NCBI GenBank assembly: GCA_937888825.1
Contig: CALBFE010000099.1
Coordinates: 62,001-126,000, forward strand
Length of the DNA stretch: 64,000 bases
Source: an uncultured Actinomycetes bacterium
Lineage (GTDB): Bacteria > Actinomycetota > Actinomycetes > Nanopelagicales > Nanopelagicaceae
Reading direction: 5' to 3'
Every line of letters starts with the position of its first letter. The first letter of the stretch is position 1. The notes under the pieces are model-generated. The model ran no database searches. It had not been told where the DNA came from and saw only the letters and a program-made list of their open reading frames with translations. Below are positions 34,028-43,963 of the stretch, in pieces. The translations under genes and the position numbers were made by a program.

Positions 34028-34965
34028 GCAGTCGAGAACAGCGCACACTTTCAGTGCCAGAAGGCGTTGCTGGTGAGCGAATCGATAGCGCTCTCACTCG
34101 TGTGCTGGGCCTTTCCCGCACAGCAGTCGTCAAACTCCTAGAAGATGGCGATATCACTACATCTGGAAAAGCTATGGCTAAATCAGATCGTGTGGCTGCC
34201 AACCAAGTTATTGAAGTGTTGATGCCAGCTCCAATTAATCAAGATCCGATTCCACTCACACCACTAGAGGGTCTTTCGATTGTTTATGACGATGATGCAA
34301 TTGTTGTTATAGATAAACCGGTGGGATGTGCGGCTCATCCAAGTCCAGGATGGACGGGGCCAACTGTCGTAGGTGCATTGATGGCAGCGGGATATTCAAT
34401 TTCAACTAGTGGGGCCGCAGAGCGACAGGGGATTGTTCATCGCCTAGATGTCGGCACAAGCGGGTTAATGATTGTTGCAAAGAGTGATCGTGCATTTACT
34501 GTTCTCAAAGATGCCTTTAGAAATCGCTCCGTAGACAAGATTTATCATGCACTTATTCAAGGACACATGGATCCAACTACTGGAACAATTGATGCACCGA
34601 TTGATCGACATCCAAAAGAGGACCACCGATTTGCGGTAGTAGCCACAGGAAAAGACTCCATTACGCACTATGAAGTTATTGAGTTTTATCGCGGGGTTTC
34701 ATTAGTCAAAGTTGAATTAGAAACCGGGCGTACGCACCAAATCCGTGTTCACTTCTCTGCACTTAACCATCCACTTGTGGGCGACACTACATATGGGGCA
34801 GATCCTGTTTTGGCTAAATCTCTAGAGATGAGACGGCCGTGGCTACACGCCAAGGAGCTCATCTTTGACCACCCTATTACTGGTGAACATCTGAGTTTTA
34901 GTGCTCCATACCCAGCCGATCTCACACGCTCATTAGCGTTGCTATCTGATGCAGTTCTACCTTAA
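34024..34965 (+). CDS. rluD: 23S rRNA pseudouridine synthase, RluD family
   Basis: A 313-residue RluA/RluD-type pseudouridine synthase. The N-terminal S4 RNA-binding domain (about 14-75) includes ERIDSALTRVLGLSRTAVVKLLEDGDI. The catalytic domain has HRLDVGTSGLMIVAK with catalytic Asp142, and LETGRTHQIRVHFSALNHPLVGD. By family, the targets are U1911/1915/1917 of 23S rRNA helix 69. It follows lspA with a 4-bp overlap, a common actinobacterial order. Confidence 0.93.
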   Translation: MSSREQRTLSVPEGVAGERIDSALTRVLGLSRTAVVKLLEDGDITTSGKAMAKSDRVAANQVIEVLMPAPINQDPIPLTPLEGLSIVYDDDAIVVIDKPVGCAAHPSPGWTGPTVVGALMAAGYSISTSGAAERQGIVHRLDVGTSGLMIVAKSDRAFTVLKDAFRNRSVDKIYHALIQGHMDPTTGTIDAPIDRHPKEDHRFAVVATGKDSITHYEVIEFYRGVSLVKVELETGRTHQIRVHFSALNHPLVGDTTYGADPVLAKSLEMRRPWLHAKELIFDHPITGEHLSFSAPYPADLTRSLALLSDAVLP

Positions 34966-34984
34966 GTAATAATCTACGACCACC

Positions 34985-37900
34985 ATGACTTCTGAGAATT
35001 TCGTACATCTGCACGTCCATACCGAGTATTCAATGCTCGATGGTGCAGCGCGCGTTCCCGATTTAATGCAAGAAGTCGCAAGACAAGGCATGCCTGCAAT
35101 TGCAATGACAGATCATGGAAATGTTTTTGGTGCTTATGAGTTTTATAAGCAGGCTAAAAAAGCTGGTGTTAAACCGATTATTGGAATTGAAGCATACGTG
35201 GCCCCAGAATCTCGCTTTGATAAAAAGAGAGTGCAGTGGGCAAGTGGTGGTGAAGACGATGTTTCAGGTGGTGGTGCTTATACGCACATGACTATTTTGG
35301 CTGAAAACAATGTTGGCCTAGGCAATCTCTTTCGCTTATCTTCTCTTGCATCCCTTGAAGGCTATTACTACAAGCCCCGCATGGATCGCGAACTCCTTGC
35401 TCAGTATTCCAAAGGACTCATTGCAACAACTGGTTGCCCTGGCGGAGAGATTCAAACTCGCTTGCGCATGGGTGCATATAAAGAGGCAATAAAGGCTGCA
35501 AGTGATTATCGAGATATCTTCGGTGAAGGCAATTTCTTCCTAGAGGTGATGGATCACGGAATTGATATTGAAAGCCGCGTTAAAGCTGATCTACTCAAAT
35601 TGGGAAAAGAGTTAGGCCTTCCACTTCTTGCAACTAATGATCTGCACTACACATTACAAGCAGACTCTGGTGCACATGAGGCCCTGCTCTGCGTTCAATC
35701 GGGCTCCACATTGGCAGATCCGAAGAGATTTAAATTTGATAATGACTCTTTCTATGTCAAGACGCCGGCGCAGATGCGAGAGCTCTTTAAAGATATTCCA
35801 GAGAGTTGCGATAACACATTACTTATTGCAGAGCGCTGTGAAGTAACTATGCGAGAAAATGAAAATCTCCTTCCGCAATTTAGCGTTCCAGCTGGAGAGA
35901 CAGAGGATTCTTGGCTTAAAAAAGAAGCTGTTCGCGGGATGAAAGAGCGTTTGGGGGAAAAGCTGACGCCAGCACATGAATCTCGTCTTGATTATGAACT
36001 TGGTGTTATGGAGAAGATGGGTTTTCCTGGTTACTTCCTTGTTGTTGCTGACTTAGTCGGACATGCCAAGAAAGTTGGCATTCGAGTTGGACCAGGCCGC
36101 GGATCAGCACCTGGTTCACTAGTCGCGTATTCACTTGGCATTACTGGTTTAGATCCACTTGAACATGGACTTTTGTTTGAGCGCTTTCTCAATCCAGAAC
36201 GTATTTCTATGCCTGATATCGACCTGGACTTTGATGAGCGTCGTCGCAGCGAAATGATTCGTTATGCAACAAACAAATATGGTGAAGATCGAGTGGCTCA
36301 GATTATTACTTACGGAACTATTAAATCAAAGCAAGCGATTAAGGATTCAACACGCGTGCTTGGTTACCCGTATGTAATTGGAGAGAAGTTAACTAAGGCC
36401 TTGCCTCCATCTGTAATGGGCAAAGATATTTCTCTTGGTGGGATATTTGATTCTAAAGATGATCGTTACGGTGAAGCTGGAGAGTTCCGCTCTCTCTATG
36501 AGTCAGATCCAGATTCGAAGCGAGTGGTTGATACGGCCCGTGGTCTTGAAGGATTAAAGCGCCAGTGGGGTGTTCACGCGGCTGGAGTTATTCTCTCTCG
36601 CGAACCTTTGCTCGATGTTATTCCTATCCATCGCCGTGAAGCAGATGGTGCAATCATCACTCAGTTCGATATGGGCGCATGTGAATCTATAGGCCTACTT
36701 AAGATGGACTTCTTAGGTCTTCGAAATCTCTCTGTTTTAGATGATGCCCTATTAAATGTTAAAGAGAATCAAAACATTGATGTGGTCTTAGAGGATTTAA
36801 CACTCGATGATAAAAAGACATATGAACTGCTCTCTCGCGGCGATACTCTGGGTGTGTTCCAGCTCGATGGTGGCCCAATGCGAGCGTTGCTTAAATCCAT
36901 GTCCCCAGACTCATTTGAAGATATCTCTGCTGTTATTGCTCTCTATCGCCCAGGTCCTATGGGAGAAAATGCACATAACAACTACGCCGATCGCAAAAAT
37001 AAGCGCAAGCCAGTTGAACCTATCCACCAAGAGCTTTCAGAACCATTGCAGGACATTCTTGGTGACACATATGGCCTCATTGTTTATCAGGAACAAGTAA
37101 TGGCAATTGCCCAGAAGGTTGCGGGGTTCTCACTCGGACGCGCGGATCTTTTGCGAAAGGCGATGGGTAAGAAAAACAAAGATATTTTGGATAAGGAATA
37201 CATTCCTTTTGAAGCGGGTATGAAGGCCAATGGTTTCTCAACTGCTGCCATCAAGCGCTTATGGGACGTTCTTATTCCTTTCTCTGATTATGCTTTCAAT
37301 CGGGCACACTCTGCCGGCTATGGAGTTGTTTCTTATTGGACTGCTTATCTAAAAACTAATTACCCAACTGAATACATGGCCGCGCTGTTGACCAGCGTGA
37401 GAGATGATAAAGATAAGTCTGCTCTGTATTTGAGTGAGTGCCGCCGCATGGGAATTAATGTGTTGCCACCTGATGTCAATGAATCAAATGGTGAATACAC
37501 CCCGCGTGGAAAAGATATCCGCTTTGGTCTTGCAGCAATTAGAAATGTTGGCGAAGGCGTTGTGGCATCGATTAAGGCTGCGCGTGAGAGCAAAGGACGC
37601 TTTGCATCATTTGGAGATTTCTTGGCAAAAGTGGATGCTCAAGTGTGTAACAAGAAAACCATTGAATCTTTGATTAAGGCTGGAGCCTTTGGCTCACTGG
37701 GATCAACTCGTAAGGGTTTGATTGCAGTTCATTTGGAGGCAATTGATTCTGTTATCGAGAGCAAGCGTGCCGAGGCAATTGGTCAATTTGATTTATTTGG
37801 CGGTGAGGCAATTACTGAAGTTTCAGGTTTGGATATTGAAATCCCAACGGGTGAGTGGGATAAGGCGATGTTGCTCAGCTATGAACGAGAGATGTTGGGG

Positions 37901-38482
37901 TTATACGTTTCTGATCATCCACTCTTAGGCGTTGAACATGTGCTTCGGGCCAATACAGATATGTCTATCAGCGAGCTAGTTGATGAAGGCGCTGTGCATG
38001 AATCTATTGTAACTATCGGAGGCTTAATCACAAGCGTTACTCGCAAAGTTTCAAGGCAAGGTGCTTCGTGGGCCGTTGTTACTATTGAAGATCTAGAAGG
38101 ATCTTTAGAAGTTCTCTTCTTTTCAAATACTTATAATCAATATTCAATGTCACTGACTGAAGATCGAATTGTGACTATTCGTGGTCGTGTTGATCGCCGT
38201 GAAGAGAATCTGCGATTTACAGCCCTTGAAATGTCTATGCCTGATATTTCTGCAGGCCCGACAGGTCCTCTTGTGATTTCAATTCCAATGTCTCAATGCA
38301 CACCGCCTGTGGTTGACCGTATTAAAGAAATTCTTCGCTCACATCCTGGAAAGCGTGAGGTACATCTTTCTTTAAGTGAAAATGGAAGCAGTACCGTGAT
38401 GAAAATTGATGCATCGGTCACAGCTTCACCATCATTGAGCGCAGATCTCAAATCTATTCTTGGGCCTCACTGCCTGGTTTAA
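34985..38482 (+). CDS. dnaE: Replicative DNA polymerase III alpha subunit
   Basis: A 1165-residue C-family polymerase, the main replicase. The N-terminal PHP domain retains the metal motif HLHVHTEYSMLDG and TDHGNVFGAYEF. The polymerase core has GPGRGSAPGSLVAY and PDIDLDFDERRR (two catalytic Asp), LKMDFLGLRNL (the third), and YRPGPMGENA. The C-terminal part has the helix-hairpin-helix, an OB fold (VTIGGLITSVTRKVSRQGASWAVVTIED), and an end that lacks a strong beta-clamp peptide by eye. The gene follows rluD by 19 bp. TAATCT at 34970-34975 lies 9 nt upstream of the ATG. Confidence 0.96.
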   Translation: MTSENFVHLHVHTEYSMLDGAARVPDLMQEVARQGMPAIAMTDHGNVFGAYEFYKQAKKAGVKPIIGIEAYVAPESRFDKKRVQWASGGEDDVSGGGAYTHMTILAENNVGLGNLFRLSSLASLEGYYYKPRMDRELLAQYSKGLIATTGCPGGEIQTRLRMGAYKEAIKAASDYRDIFGEGNFFLEVMDHGIDIESRVKADLLKLGKELGLPLLATNDLHYTLQADSGAHEALLCVQSGSTLADPKRFKFDNDSFYVKTPAQMRELFKDIPESCDNTLLIAERCEVTMRENENLLPQFSVPAGETEDSWLKKEAVRGMKERLGEKLTPAHESRLDYELGVMEKMGFPGYFLVVADLVGHAKKVGIRVGPGRGSAPGSLVAYSLGITGLDPLEHGLLFERFLNPERISMPDIDLDFDERRRSEMIRYATNKYGEDRVAQIITYGTIKSKQAIKDSTRVLGYPYVIGEKLTKALPPSVMGKDISLGGIFDSKDDRYGEAGEFRSLYESDPDSKRVVDTARGLEGLKRQWGVHAAGVILSREPLLDVIPIHRREADGAIITQFDMGACESIGLLKMDFLGLRNLSVLDDALLNVKENQNIDVVLEDLTLDDKKTYELLSRGDTLGVFQLDGGPMRALLKSMSPDSFEDISAVIALYRPGPMGENAHNNYADRKNKRKPVEPIHQELSEPLQDILGDTYGLIVYQEQVMAIAQKVAGFSLGRADLLRKAMGKKNKDILDKEYIPFEAGMKANGFSTAAIKRLWDVLIPFSDYAFNRAHSAGYGVVSYWTAYLKTNYPTEYMAALLTSVRDDKDKSALYLSECRRMGINVLPPDVNESNGEYTPRGKDIRFGLAAIRNVGEGVVASIKAARESKGRFASFGDFLAKVDAQVCNKKTIESLIKAGAFGSLGSTRKGLIAVHLEAIDSVIESKRAEAIGQFDLFGGEAITEVSGLDIEIPTGEWDKAMLLSYEREMLGLYVSDHPLLGVEHVLRANTDMSISELVDEGAVHESIVTIGGLITSVTRKVSRQGASWAVVTIEDLEGSLEVLFFSNTYNQYSMSLTEDRIVTIRGRVDRREENLRFTALEMSMPDISAGPTGPLVISIPMSQCTPPVVDRIKEILRSHPGKREVHLSLSENGSSTVMKIDASVTASPSLSADLKSILGPHCLV

Positions 38483-38512
38483 ATTCAAGTCCGCCGCCCA
38501 TAGCGCAGCCGT

Positions 38513-38518
38513 TACAAT
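38513..38518 (+). promoter_or_regulatory. -10 box for leaderless hisD; start of the his-trp run
   Basis: TACAAT, a near-consensus -10, ends exactly 6 nt before the GTG start of hisD, and no Shine-Dalgarno sequence is present. This is the only good promoter candidate found before the long his-trp-lgt run. I saw no attenuator or T-box here. Confidence 0.55.
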
Positions 38519-38524
38519 TGGCAC

Positions 38525-39835
38525 GTGATTCGCACAGTAGATCTTCGTGGCAAAGCCCTCACTAAGGCTGGTTATAACGCCGAACTCCCGCGTGCTGCTT
38601 TAGATGTTGCCCAAGCTATGGCCTTAGTTGAGCCAATTCTGCACCGTGTGAAAACTGGTGGTGAAAGCGAACTCATTAGATTGGCCCAAGAATTCGATGG
38701 AGTTACTCCTGCTTCCATTCGCGTTGCACAGCAGGCTTTAGATTCGGCTTTAGATTCATTGGATCCTGCTATTCGCGCCGCACTTGAGCTTTCAATCGAG
38801 CGCGTGAGAAAAGTTCACAACGATCAGGTAAGAGTGGATAAAACCACAACTGTTGTGGATGGTGGCAGCGTTACTGAAAAGTGGATCCCGGTCGATCGTG
38901 TGGGCCTCTATGTTCCAGGTGGTCGTGCGGTTTATCCAAGCAGCGTTGTGATGAATGTTGTGCCGGCTCAAATAGCAAAAGTTTCATCGATAGCTGTTGC
39001 TTCACCGCCTCAAAAAGAATTCGCAGGATTGCCTCACCCAACTATTTTGGCTACGTGCGCACTTCTTGGCATTACCGAGGTATATGCCGTTGGGGGAGCA
39101 CAGGCAATTGCAATGTTTGCTTACGGTGTTGAAGGCTTATGTGAGAAAAGTGATCTTGTTACAGGTCCAGGCAATATCTATGTGGCTGCGGCTAAACGCG
39201 CACTGCGTGGCGTGATTGGTATTGATTCAGAAGCTGGACCAACTGAGATAGCAATTCTGGCAGACTCTTCTGCGCTAGCAACAGATGTTGCTGCAGACTT
39301 AATTAGCCAAGCCGAGCACGATGTCATTGCTGCAGCTATTTTGGTAACAGATTCAAATGAGTTAGCCGAGGGCGTTGAGGCAGAACTAAAAATACAAGTT
39401 GGTAAGACTAAACACAAAGAGCGTATTACTGCTGCGTTGTCTGGAGTACAGTCAGCGATTGTCTTAGTTGATGATATGAAGCAGGGGATTGATGTTGTTA
39501 ATGCCTATGCTGCAGAACACTTAGAAATTCAGACGAAGAATGCACGTGAAGATGCTGCACAGATTAGAAATGCTGGAGCAGTATTTATCGGTCGATTCTC
39601 ACCAGTCTCACTGGGAGATTATTCAGCGGGCTCTAATCACGTCTTGCCTACAGGTGGATGTGCTTGTCATTCAAGTGGTTTATCAGTACAGACATTCCTG
39701 CGTGGCCTTCACTTTATTGAATACAGCGAAAAAGCATTCACTGACCTAGTGCCAACTGTTGTGACATTAGCAAATTCTGAAGACCTGCCTGCACACGGAC
39801 AAGCCATGACTGTCAGATTGGAAAATCATAAGTGA
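38525..39835 (+). CDS. hisD: Histidinol dehydrogenase
   Basis: A 436-residue zinc enzyme that performs the last two steps of histidine synthesis (histidinol to histidine). Family blocks are [52 protein letters not shown], the Zn/active-site stretch [27 protein letters not shown], and [17 protein letters not shown] near the C-terminus. The start is a GTG at 38525, fixed by the -10 box 6 nt upstream. hisC begins in a 4-bp overlap at the stop. No hisG or hisE lies nearby. Confidence 0.95.
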   Translation: MIRTVDLRGKALTKAGYNAELPRAALDVAQAMALVEPILHRVKTGGESELIRLAQEFDGVTPASIRVAQQALDSALDSLDPAIRAALELSIERVRKVHNDQVRVDKTTTVVDGGSVTEKWIPVDRVGLYVPGGRAVYPSSVVMNVVPAQIAKVSSIAVASPPQKEFAGLPHPTILATCALLGITEVYAVGGAQAIAMFAYGVEGLCEKSDLVTGPGNIYVAAAKRALRGVIGIDSEAGPTEIAILADSSALATDVAADLISQAEHDVIAAAILVTDSNELAEGVEAELKIQVGKTKHKERITAALSGVQSAIVLVDDMKQGIDVVNAYAAEHLEIQTKNAREDAAQIRNAGAVFIGRFSPVSLGDYSAGSNHVLPTGGCACHSSGLSVQTFLRGLHFIEYSEKAFTDLVPTVVTLANSEDLPAHGQAMTVRLENHK

Positions 39836-40917
39836 ATTGGCCAACTTGGTTGCCGCTGCGCAAGGACTTAACTCCGCTCACACCATATGGAGCTCCACAG
39901 GTTCCTGCACAAGCATCACTTAACACTAATGAGAATCCATATTCTCCTTCACCCGCTCTACAGAAAGCGATAGCCGATGCGATCTTGGTTGTCGCAGCCA
40001 ATTTAAATCGCTATCCAAATCGGGACGCTGATGTGTTGCGCAGTAAGTTGGCAGGCTATATCAACGCCAGCGCAAGTGTGAAAGTTACATTAGATAATAT
40101 TTGGGCGGCTAATGGCAGCAATGAAATCATTCAATCTATTTTTCTAGCTTTTGGGCAGGGAAGTGCACTTGGTTTCACTCCTTCATATTCGATGCACCCA
40201 CTCATTGCTAAGGTGTGTGGAACTGCGTGGATAGATGGAAAGCGAAATACAGATTTCTCACTCAATGTGCAATTGGCAGTTGAGCAGATTGCAGAATCAA
40301 AACCAGTACTTACTTTTATTACAACTCCTAATAACCCAACGGGTGGGTCTGTTTCAATCTCTGAGATCAAGTTACTTGCAGATGCTGTGGCGAAGGTGAA
40401 CGGCTTACTTATTGTGGATGAGGCTTACGCTGAGTTTTCATCAGAGGAATCTGCGATTACTTTGATTGATAAGAATCCTCATGTCGTAGTGATTCGTACC
40501 ATGAGCAAGGCATTTGCATTTGCAGGAGCACGAGTGGGTTATTTGGTCAGTGATAGTTCGGTCAAAGATGCCATGATGCTTGTGAGATTGCCGTATCACT
40601 TAAGTGCGCTGACTCAAGCTGCGGCATCAGTTGCTATTGATTTCAAAGAGGAACTGCTGGGATATGTCTCTGAGTTGATACGAGCTCGGGAGTCATTAAC
40701 TGCGCAACTACGCGCATTGGGCCTTGTGACTTTGCCGAGCAGCGCAAACTTCATCCTATTTACAGGATTTAGTGCAGATGCCCCTAAACTTTGGAGTGAA
40801 CTACTAGGCAAAGGCGTCCTAATTCGAGATGTCGGTCTACCAGGGTATTTACGAGTAACTGTCGGCAACGAAGCCGAAAACACATTATTTATATCTGCAT
40901 TAAAAGAACTCATCTAA
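39832..40917 (+). CDS. hisC: Histidinol-phosphate aminotransferase
   Basis: A 361-residue PLP-dependent class II aminotransferase that converts imidazole acetol phosphate to histidinol phosphate. The substrate-facing N-terminus has [53 protein letters not shown] and the PLP lysine in [16 protein letters not shown] (K226) are all visible. The GTG start at 39832 overlaps the hisD stop. hisB follows 12 bp downstream with an AGAGAGG ribosome site. Confidence 0.94.
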   Translation: MNWPTWLPLRKDLTPLTPYGAPQVPAQASLNTNENPYSPSPALQKAIADAILVVAANLNRYPNRDADVLRSKLAGYINASASVKVTLDNIWAANGSNEIIQSIFLAFGQGSALGFTPSYSMHPLIAKVCGTAWIDGKRNTDFSLNVQLAVEQIAESKPVLTFITTPNNPTGGSVSISEIKLLADAVAKVNGLLIVDEAYAEFSSEESAITLIDKNPHVVVIRTMSKAFAFAGARVGYLVSDSSVKDAMMLVRLPYHLSALTQAAASVAIDFKEELLGYVSELIRARESLTAQLRALGLVTLPSSANFILFTGFSADAPKLWSELLGKGVLIRDVGLPGYLRVTVGNEAENTLFISALKELI

Positions 40918-40929
40918 AGAGAGGCCACC

Positions 40930-41514
40930 ATGAGAACAGCACGAGTCGAAAGGGCAACTAAAGAGTCACATGTTTTAGTTGAACTTAATCTAGATGGCCA
41001 AGGCGTCATCGATGTTTCAACTGGTGTGCCATTTTTTGACCACATGATGTCTCAACTTGGTAAGCACTCTGGCTTTGATCTGACTATCAAAACAACGGGT
41101 GATATTGAAGTCGATTCTCACCATAGCGTTGAAGATACGTCATTGGCATTTGGCCAAGCTTTACGTGAGGCGTTGGGTGATAAGGCTGGTATTCGTCGTT
41201 TCGGTGACTCCATGGTTCCACTCGATGAGGTTTTAGTTCAAGCAGCTGTTGATCTTTCAGGTCGTCCTTATTTAGTTCACCGCCAGCCAGAGATTGTTGA
41301 ACTCATCGGAACTTTTGATACAACACTCGGAAAACATATCTGGGAATCAATTGTTGCTGAGGCACATATTGCTTTGCATATCCGTGTGCTTGAAGGAAGA
41401 AATGCACACCATGTTTTTGAAGCACAGTTCAAAGCAGTTGCCCGTGCTCTGCGCGATGCAGTTTCACTTGATGGAAGAGTCGCAGGTATCCCGTCAACTA
41501 AAGGCTCTCTTTGA
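40930..41514 (+). CDS. hisB: Imidazoleglycerol-phosphate dehydratase
   Basis: A 194-residue monofunctional IGPD, without the phosphatase domain of the enterobacterial fusion. The duplicated metal-binding motifs are GVPFFDHMMSQLGKHSGFDL, DSHHSVEDTSLAFGQAL, VHRQPEIVE and the C-terminal GRNAHHVFEAQFKAVARALRDAV, where His pairs bind Mn. It dehydrates imidazoleglycerol phosphate in histidine synthesis. The stop overlaps the hisH start. Confidence 0.95.
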   Translation: MRTARVERATKESHVLVELNLDGQGVIDVSTGVPFFDHMMSQLGKHSGFDLTIKTTGDIEVDSHHSVEDTSLAFGQALREALGDKAGIRRFGDSMVPLDEVLVQAAVDLSGRPYLVHRQPEIVELIGTFDTTLGKHIWESIVAEAHIALHIRVLEGRNAHHVFEAQFKAVARALRDAVSLDGRVAGIPSTKGSL

Positions 41515-42113
41515 TCGCAATTCTTGATTCTGGTTCGGGCAACTTGCGATCGGCTGAAAGAGCATTTGCTACTTCTGGTCTAGATGTAGTTGTCACGGCA
41601 GATCGCGCCGTTGCACTTGAAGCTGATGGCTTAGTTGTTCCAGGTGTTGGCGCTTTTGCTGCTTGTATGCAGGGATTGCAAACTGTTGATGGCGCAGCAA
41701 TTATCCGTGAACGAATTGCGAATGAAAGACCTGTCTTAGGAATTTGTATTGGTATGCAAATTCTTTTCCAAGAGGGTAGTGAGCATGGCGAAAATGGTAA
41801 TCATTCAGGTGTTGGTGTCTGGGAAGGTGAAGTTTCTCGGCTTGATGCACCGATATTGCCTCATATGGGTTGGAACAACGTTGAGAGTGATTCGAACTCC
41901 ACGCTATTTAAAGGTGTAGCAGGGGAATCGTTCTATTTTGTTCACTCATTTGCGGCTAAGAGAGCTGTTGGCAAAATGCAGGGGTGGAGCTTTCATGGAG
42001 AAAAGTTTTTAGCCGCAGTTGAAGATGGTTATGTTTCAGCAACACAATTTCACCCAGAAAAATCTGGAGACGCAGGATTAGCTTTGATTGCGAATTGGGT
42101 GAAATCACTATGA
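41511..42113 (+). CDS. hisH: Imidazole glycerol phosphate synthase glutaminase subunit
   Basis: A 200-residue class I glutamine amidotransferase that supplies ammonia to HisF. The nucleophile Cys79 lies in [11 protein letters not shown], and the His-Glu pair in [13 protein letters not shown] near the C-terminus. It opens with [13 protein letters not shown], the usual HisH N-terminus. The start is a TTG at 41511 overlapping the hisB stop (TTGA). The hisA ATG overlaps its own stop. HisF, its partner, is two genes downstream. Confidence 0.93.
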   Translation: MIAILDSGSGNLRSAERAFATSGLDVVVTADRAVALEADGLVVPGVGAFAACMQGLQTVDGAAIIRERIANERPVLGICIGMQILFQEGSEHGENGNHSGVGVWEGEVSRLDAPILPHMGWNNVESDSNSTLFKGVAGESFYFVHSFAAKRAVGKMQGWSFHGEKFLAAVEDGYVSATQFHPEKSGDAGLALIANWVKSL

Positions 42114-42835
42114 GTTACTTAGAACTTCTCCCCGCAGTTGATGTTAAAGACGGGCGTGCTGTGCGCTTAGTGCAAGGTGAGCTTGCCAAAGAAAGCATTT
42201 ATGGAGCCCCGTTAGAAGTTGCACTTGAGTTTCAGGCAGCAGGCGCCGAGTGGTTGCACCTAGTTGATCTTGATGCCGCATTTGGCCGTGGCAGTAACGC
42301 TGCGTTGTTAGCAGAGGTTGTTGGTGCCTTAGATATAAAGGTTGAGCTCTCCGGAGGCATTAGAGACGATGAGTCTTTGCGCAGAGCACTTGCAACGGGG
42401 TGTGCGCGAGTAAATCTTGGAACTGCAGCGTTGGAAGATCCTGCATGGACTGCGCGAGTGATTGGTGAGTTCGGTGATCGAATTGCCGTTGGACTTGATG
42501 TGCGAGGACATGTTCTTGCTGCACGAGGATGGACTAAAGAGGGCGGAGATCTCTTTGAAACTCTCTCACGATTAGATAGAGATGGTTGTGCTCGCTATGT
42601 AGTTACCGATGTTACAAAAGATGGCACTCTGACAGGACCAAATTTGGAACTACTTCAATCTGTTTGTGTAGCAACTACCAAGCCAGTTGTGGCAAGTGGT
42701 GGTATTTCTTCTTTGGTTGATATTCAAGCTTTGTGTGATTTGCATGCAACAGGTGTTGAAGGTGCAATTGTTGGTAAGGCTTTATATGCCGGTGCTTTTA
42801 CTTTGCAAGAAGCGCTGAAAGTTACAGGACGATGA
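42110..42835 (+). CDS. priA: Bifunctional phosphoribosyl isomerase PriA (HisA/TrpF)
   Basis: A 241-residue TIM barrel closely matching actinobacterial Pri[61 protein letters not shown], and [19 protein letters not shown]. Loop 5 keeps the Arg-Gly-Trp (RGW) that lets PriA switch between the HisA substrate ProFAR and the TrpF substrate PRA. No separate trpF is present in the trp genes, which fits a dual role. I chose the ATG at 42110, overlapping the hisH stop. Confidence 0.9.
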   Translation: MSYLELLPAVDVKDGRAVRLVQGELAKESIYGAPLEVALEFQAAGAEWLHLVDLDAAFGRGSNAALLAEVVGALDIKVELSGGIRDDESLRRALATGCARVNLGTAALEDPAWTARVIGEFGDRIAVGLDVRGHVLAARGWTKEGGDLFETLSRLDRDGCARYVVTDVTKDGTLTGPNLELLQSVCVATTKPVVASGGISSLVDIQALCDLHATGVEGAIVGKALYAGAFTLQEALKVTGR

Positions 42836-43605
42836 CACTTTCAGTTCGCATCATTCCTTGTCTGGATGTCACTAATGGACGTGTGGTGAAAGGTGTCAAC
42901 TTCACCAACTTGGTCGATGCAGGGGATCCAGTTGAAATGGCTGCCCTTTATGGGGCTGAAGGCGCCGATGAATTAACTTTTCTTGACATCTCAGCAAGCG
43001 TTGATGGACGTGAGACTACTTTGGATGTTGTTCGCCGCACAGCTGAACAAGTATTTATTCCCCTTACAGTTGGTGGGGGAATTAGAAATGTTGCCGATGT
43101 TGATCGTTTACTTCGAGCAGGCGCCGATAAAGTTTCAATTAATACTGCTGCTATTGAACGTCCAGAATTAATTGCCGAAATTGCAGATCGATTTGGTTCA
43201 CAAGTACTTGTTCTCTCAGTTGATGCCAGACGTGCTCGGACAGAGTCAGGATTTGAAGTAACAACTCATGGTGGCCGAGATGGCACAGAAATCGATGCCC
43301 TCAAATGGATTGAGAAAGCGTGCGCATTGGGTGTGGGGGAGATTCTCCTTAACTCAATGGATGCCGACGGTACTCGTGCTGGTTATGACATTGGAATGAT
43401 TAGTGCGATGCGTTCAGTATCAAAGGTGCCATTAATTGCCAGTGGAGGTGCTGGAACTTTGGCAGATTTTGGTGCAGCCCTTGATGCGGGAGCAGATGCG
43501 CTTTTGGCAGCCAGCGTGTTCCATTTTGGAATTCACCGCATAGGGGATGTGAAGTCATACCTTGATTCGCACAATTATCCCGTGCGCGCCGTGGCTGTTA
43601 GGTAA
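42832..43605 (+). CDS. hisF: Imidazole glycerol phosphate synthase cyclase subunit
   Basis: A 257-residue TIM barrel that uses ammonia from HisH to make IGP and AICAR. It opens [20 protein letters not shown] with the catalytic Asp, and has [54 protein letters not shown] with the second catalytic Asp, and [12 protein letters not shown]. The start overlaps the hisA stop by 4 bp. hisI follows 14 bp downstream. Confidence 0.96.
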   Translation: MTLSVRIIPCLDVTNGRVVKGVNFTNLVDAGDPVEMAALYGAEGADELTFLDISASVDGRETTLDVVRRTAEQVFIPLTVGGGIRNVADVDRLLRAGADKVSINTAAIERPELIAEIADRFGSQVLVLSVDARRARTESGFEVTTHGGRDGTEIDALKWIEKACALGVGEILLNSMDADGTRAGYDIGMISAMRSVSKVPLIASGGAGTLADFGAALDAGADALLAASVFHFGIHRIGDVKSYLDSHNYPVRAVAVR

Positions 43606-43619
43606 GGCAGAATTAACCC

Positions 43620-43961
43620 ATGAGCGCTCTTGATCCAGAAGTGATGGCACTGCTTGAAGATCCAACAACGCTCATGCCTGCCGTTGTGCAAGATGCAACC
43701 TCTCATGAAGTTTTGATGCTTGCTTATATGAACTCTGAGTCATTAGCGCTCACTCTTAGCACCGGCAAAGCCACCTATTGGTCGCGCTCTCGAAATGAGC
43801 TTTGGGTGAAAGGTGCAACTTCTGGGCATTTTCAAAACGTAATCACCGTTGCATTGGATTGCGATGGCGATGCATTACTTATCAACGTGCAACAAATTGG
43901 AGTTGCTTGCCACACGGGTGAAAAAACTTGTTTTCACAGACCGTTAGCGCTGGGTAAGTAA
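43620..43961 (+). CDS. hisI: Phosphoribosyl-AMP cyclohydrolase
   Basis: A 113-residue monofunctional HisI, without a fused HisE pyrophosphohydrolase domain. Family motifs are [42 protein letters not shown] and the metal-binding Asp/Cys set in [26 protein letters not shown]. It opens the purine ring of PR-AMP in histidine synthesis. A hisE gene must lie elsewhere. trpE starts 2 bp after its stop, joining the his and trp runs. Confidence 0.94.
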   Translation: MSALDPEVMALLEDPTTLMPAVVQDATSHEVLMLAYMNSESLALTLSTGKATYWSRSRNELWVKGATSGHFQNVITVALDCDGDALLINVQQIGVACHTGEKTCFHRPLALGK

Positions 43962-43963
43962 GA

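Noticed and set aside
38483..38524. Possible his attenuator or T-box before hisD
   Set aside because: The gap is 42 bp with no T-box, no His-rich leader peptide and no hairpin; only a -10 box is supported.
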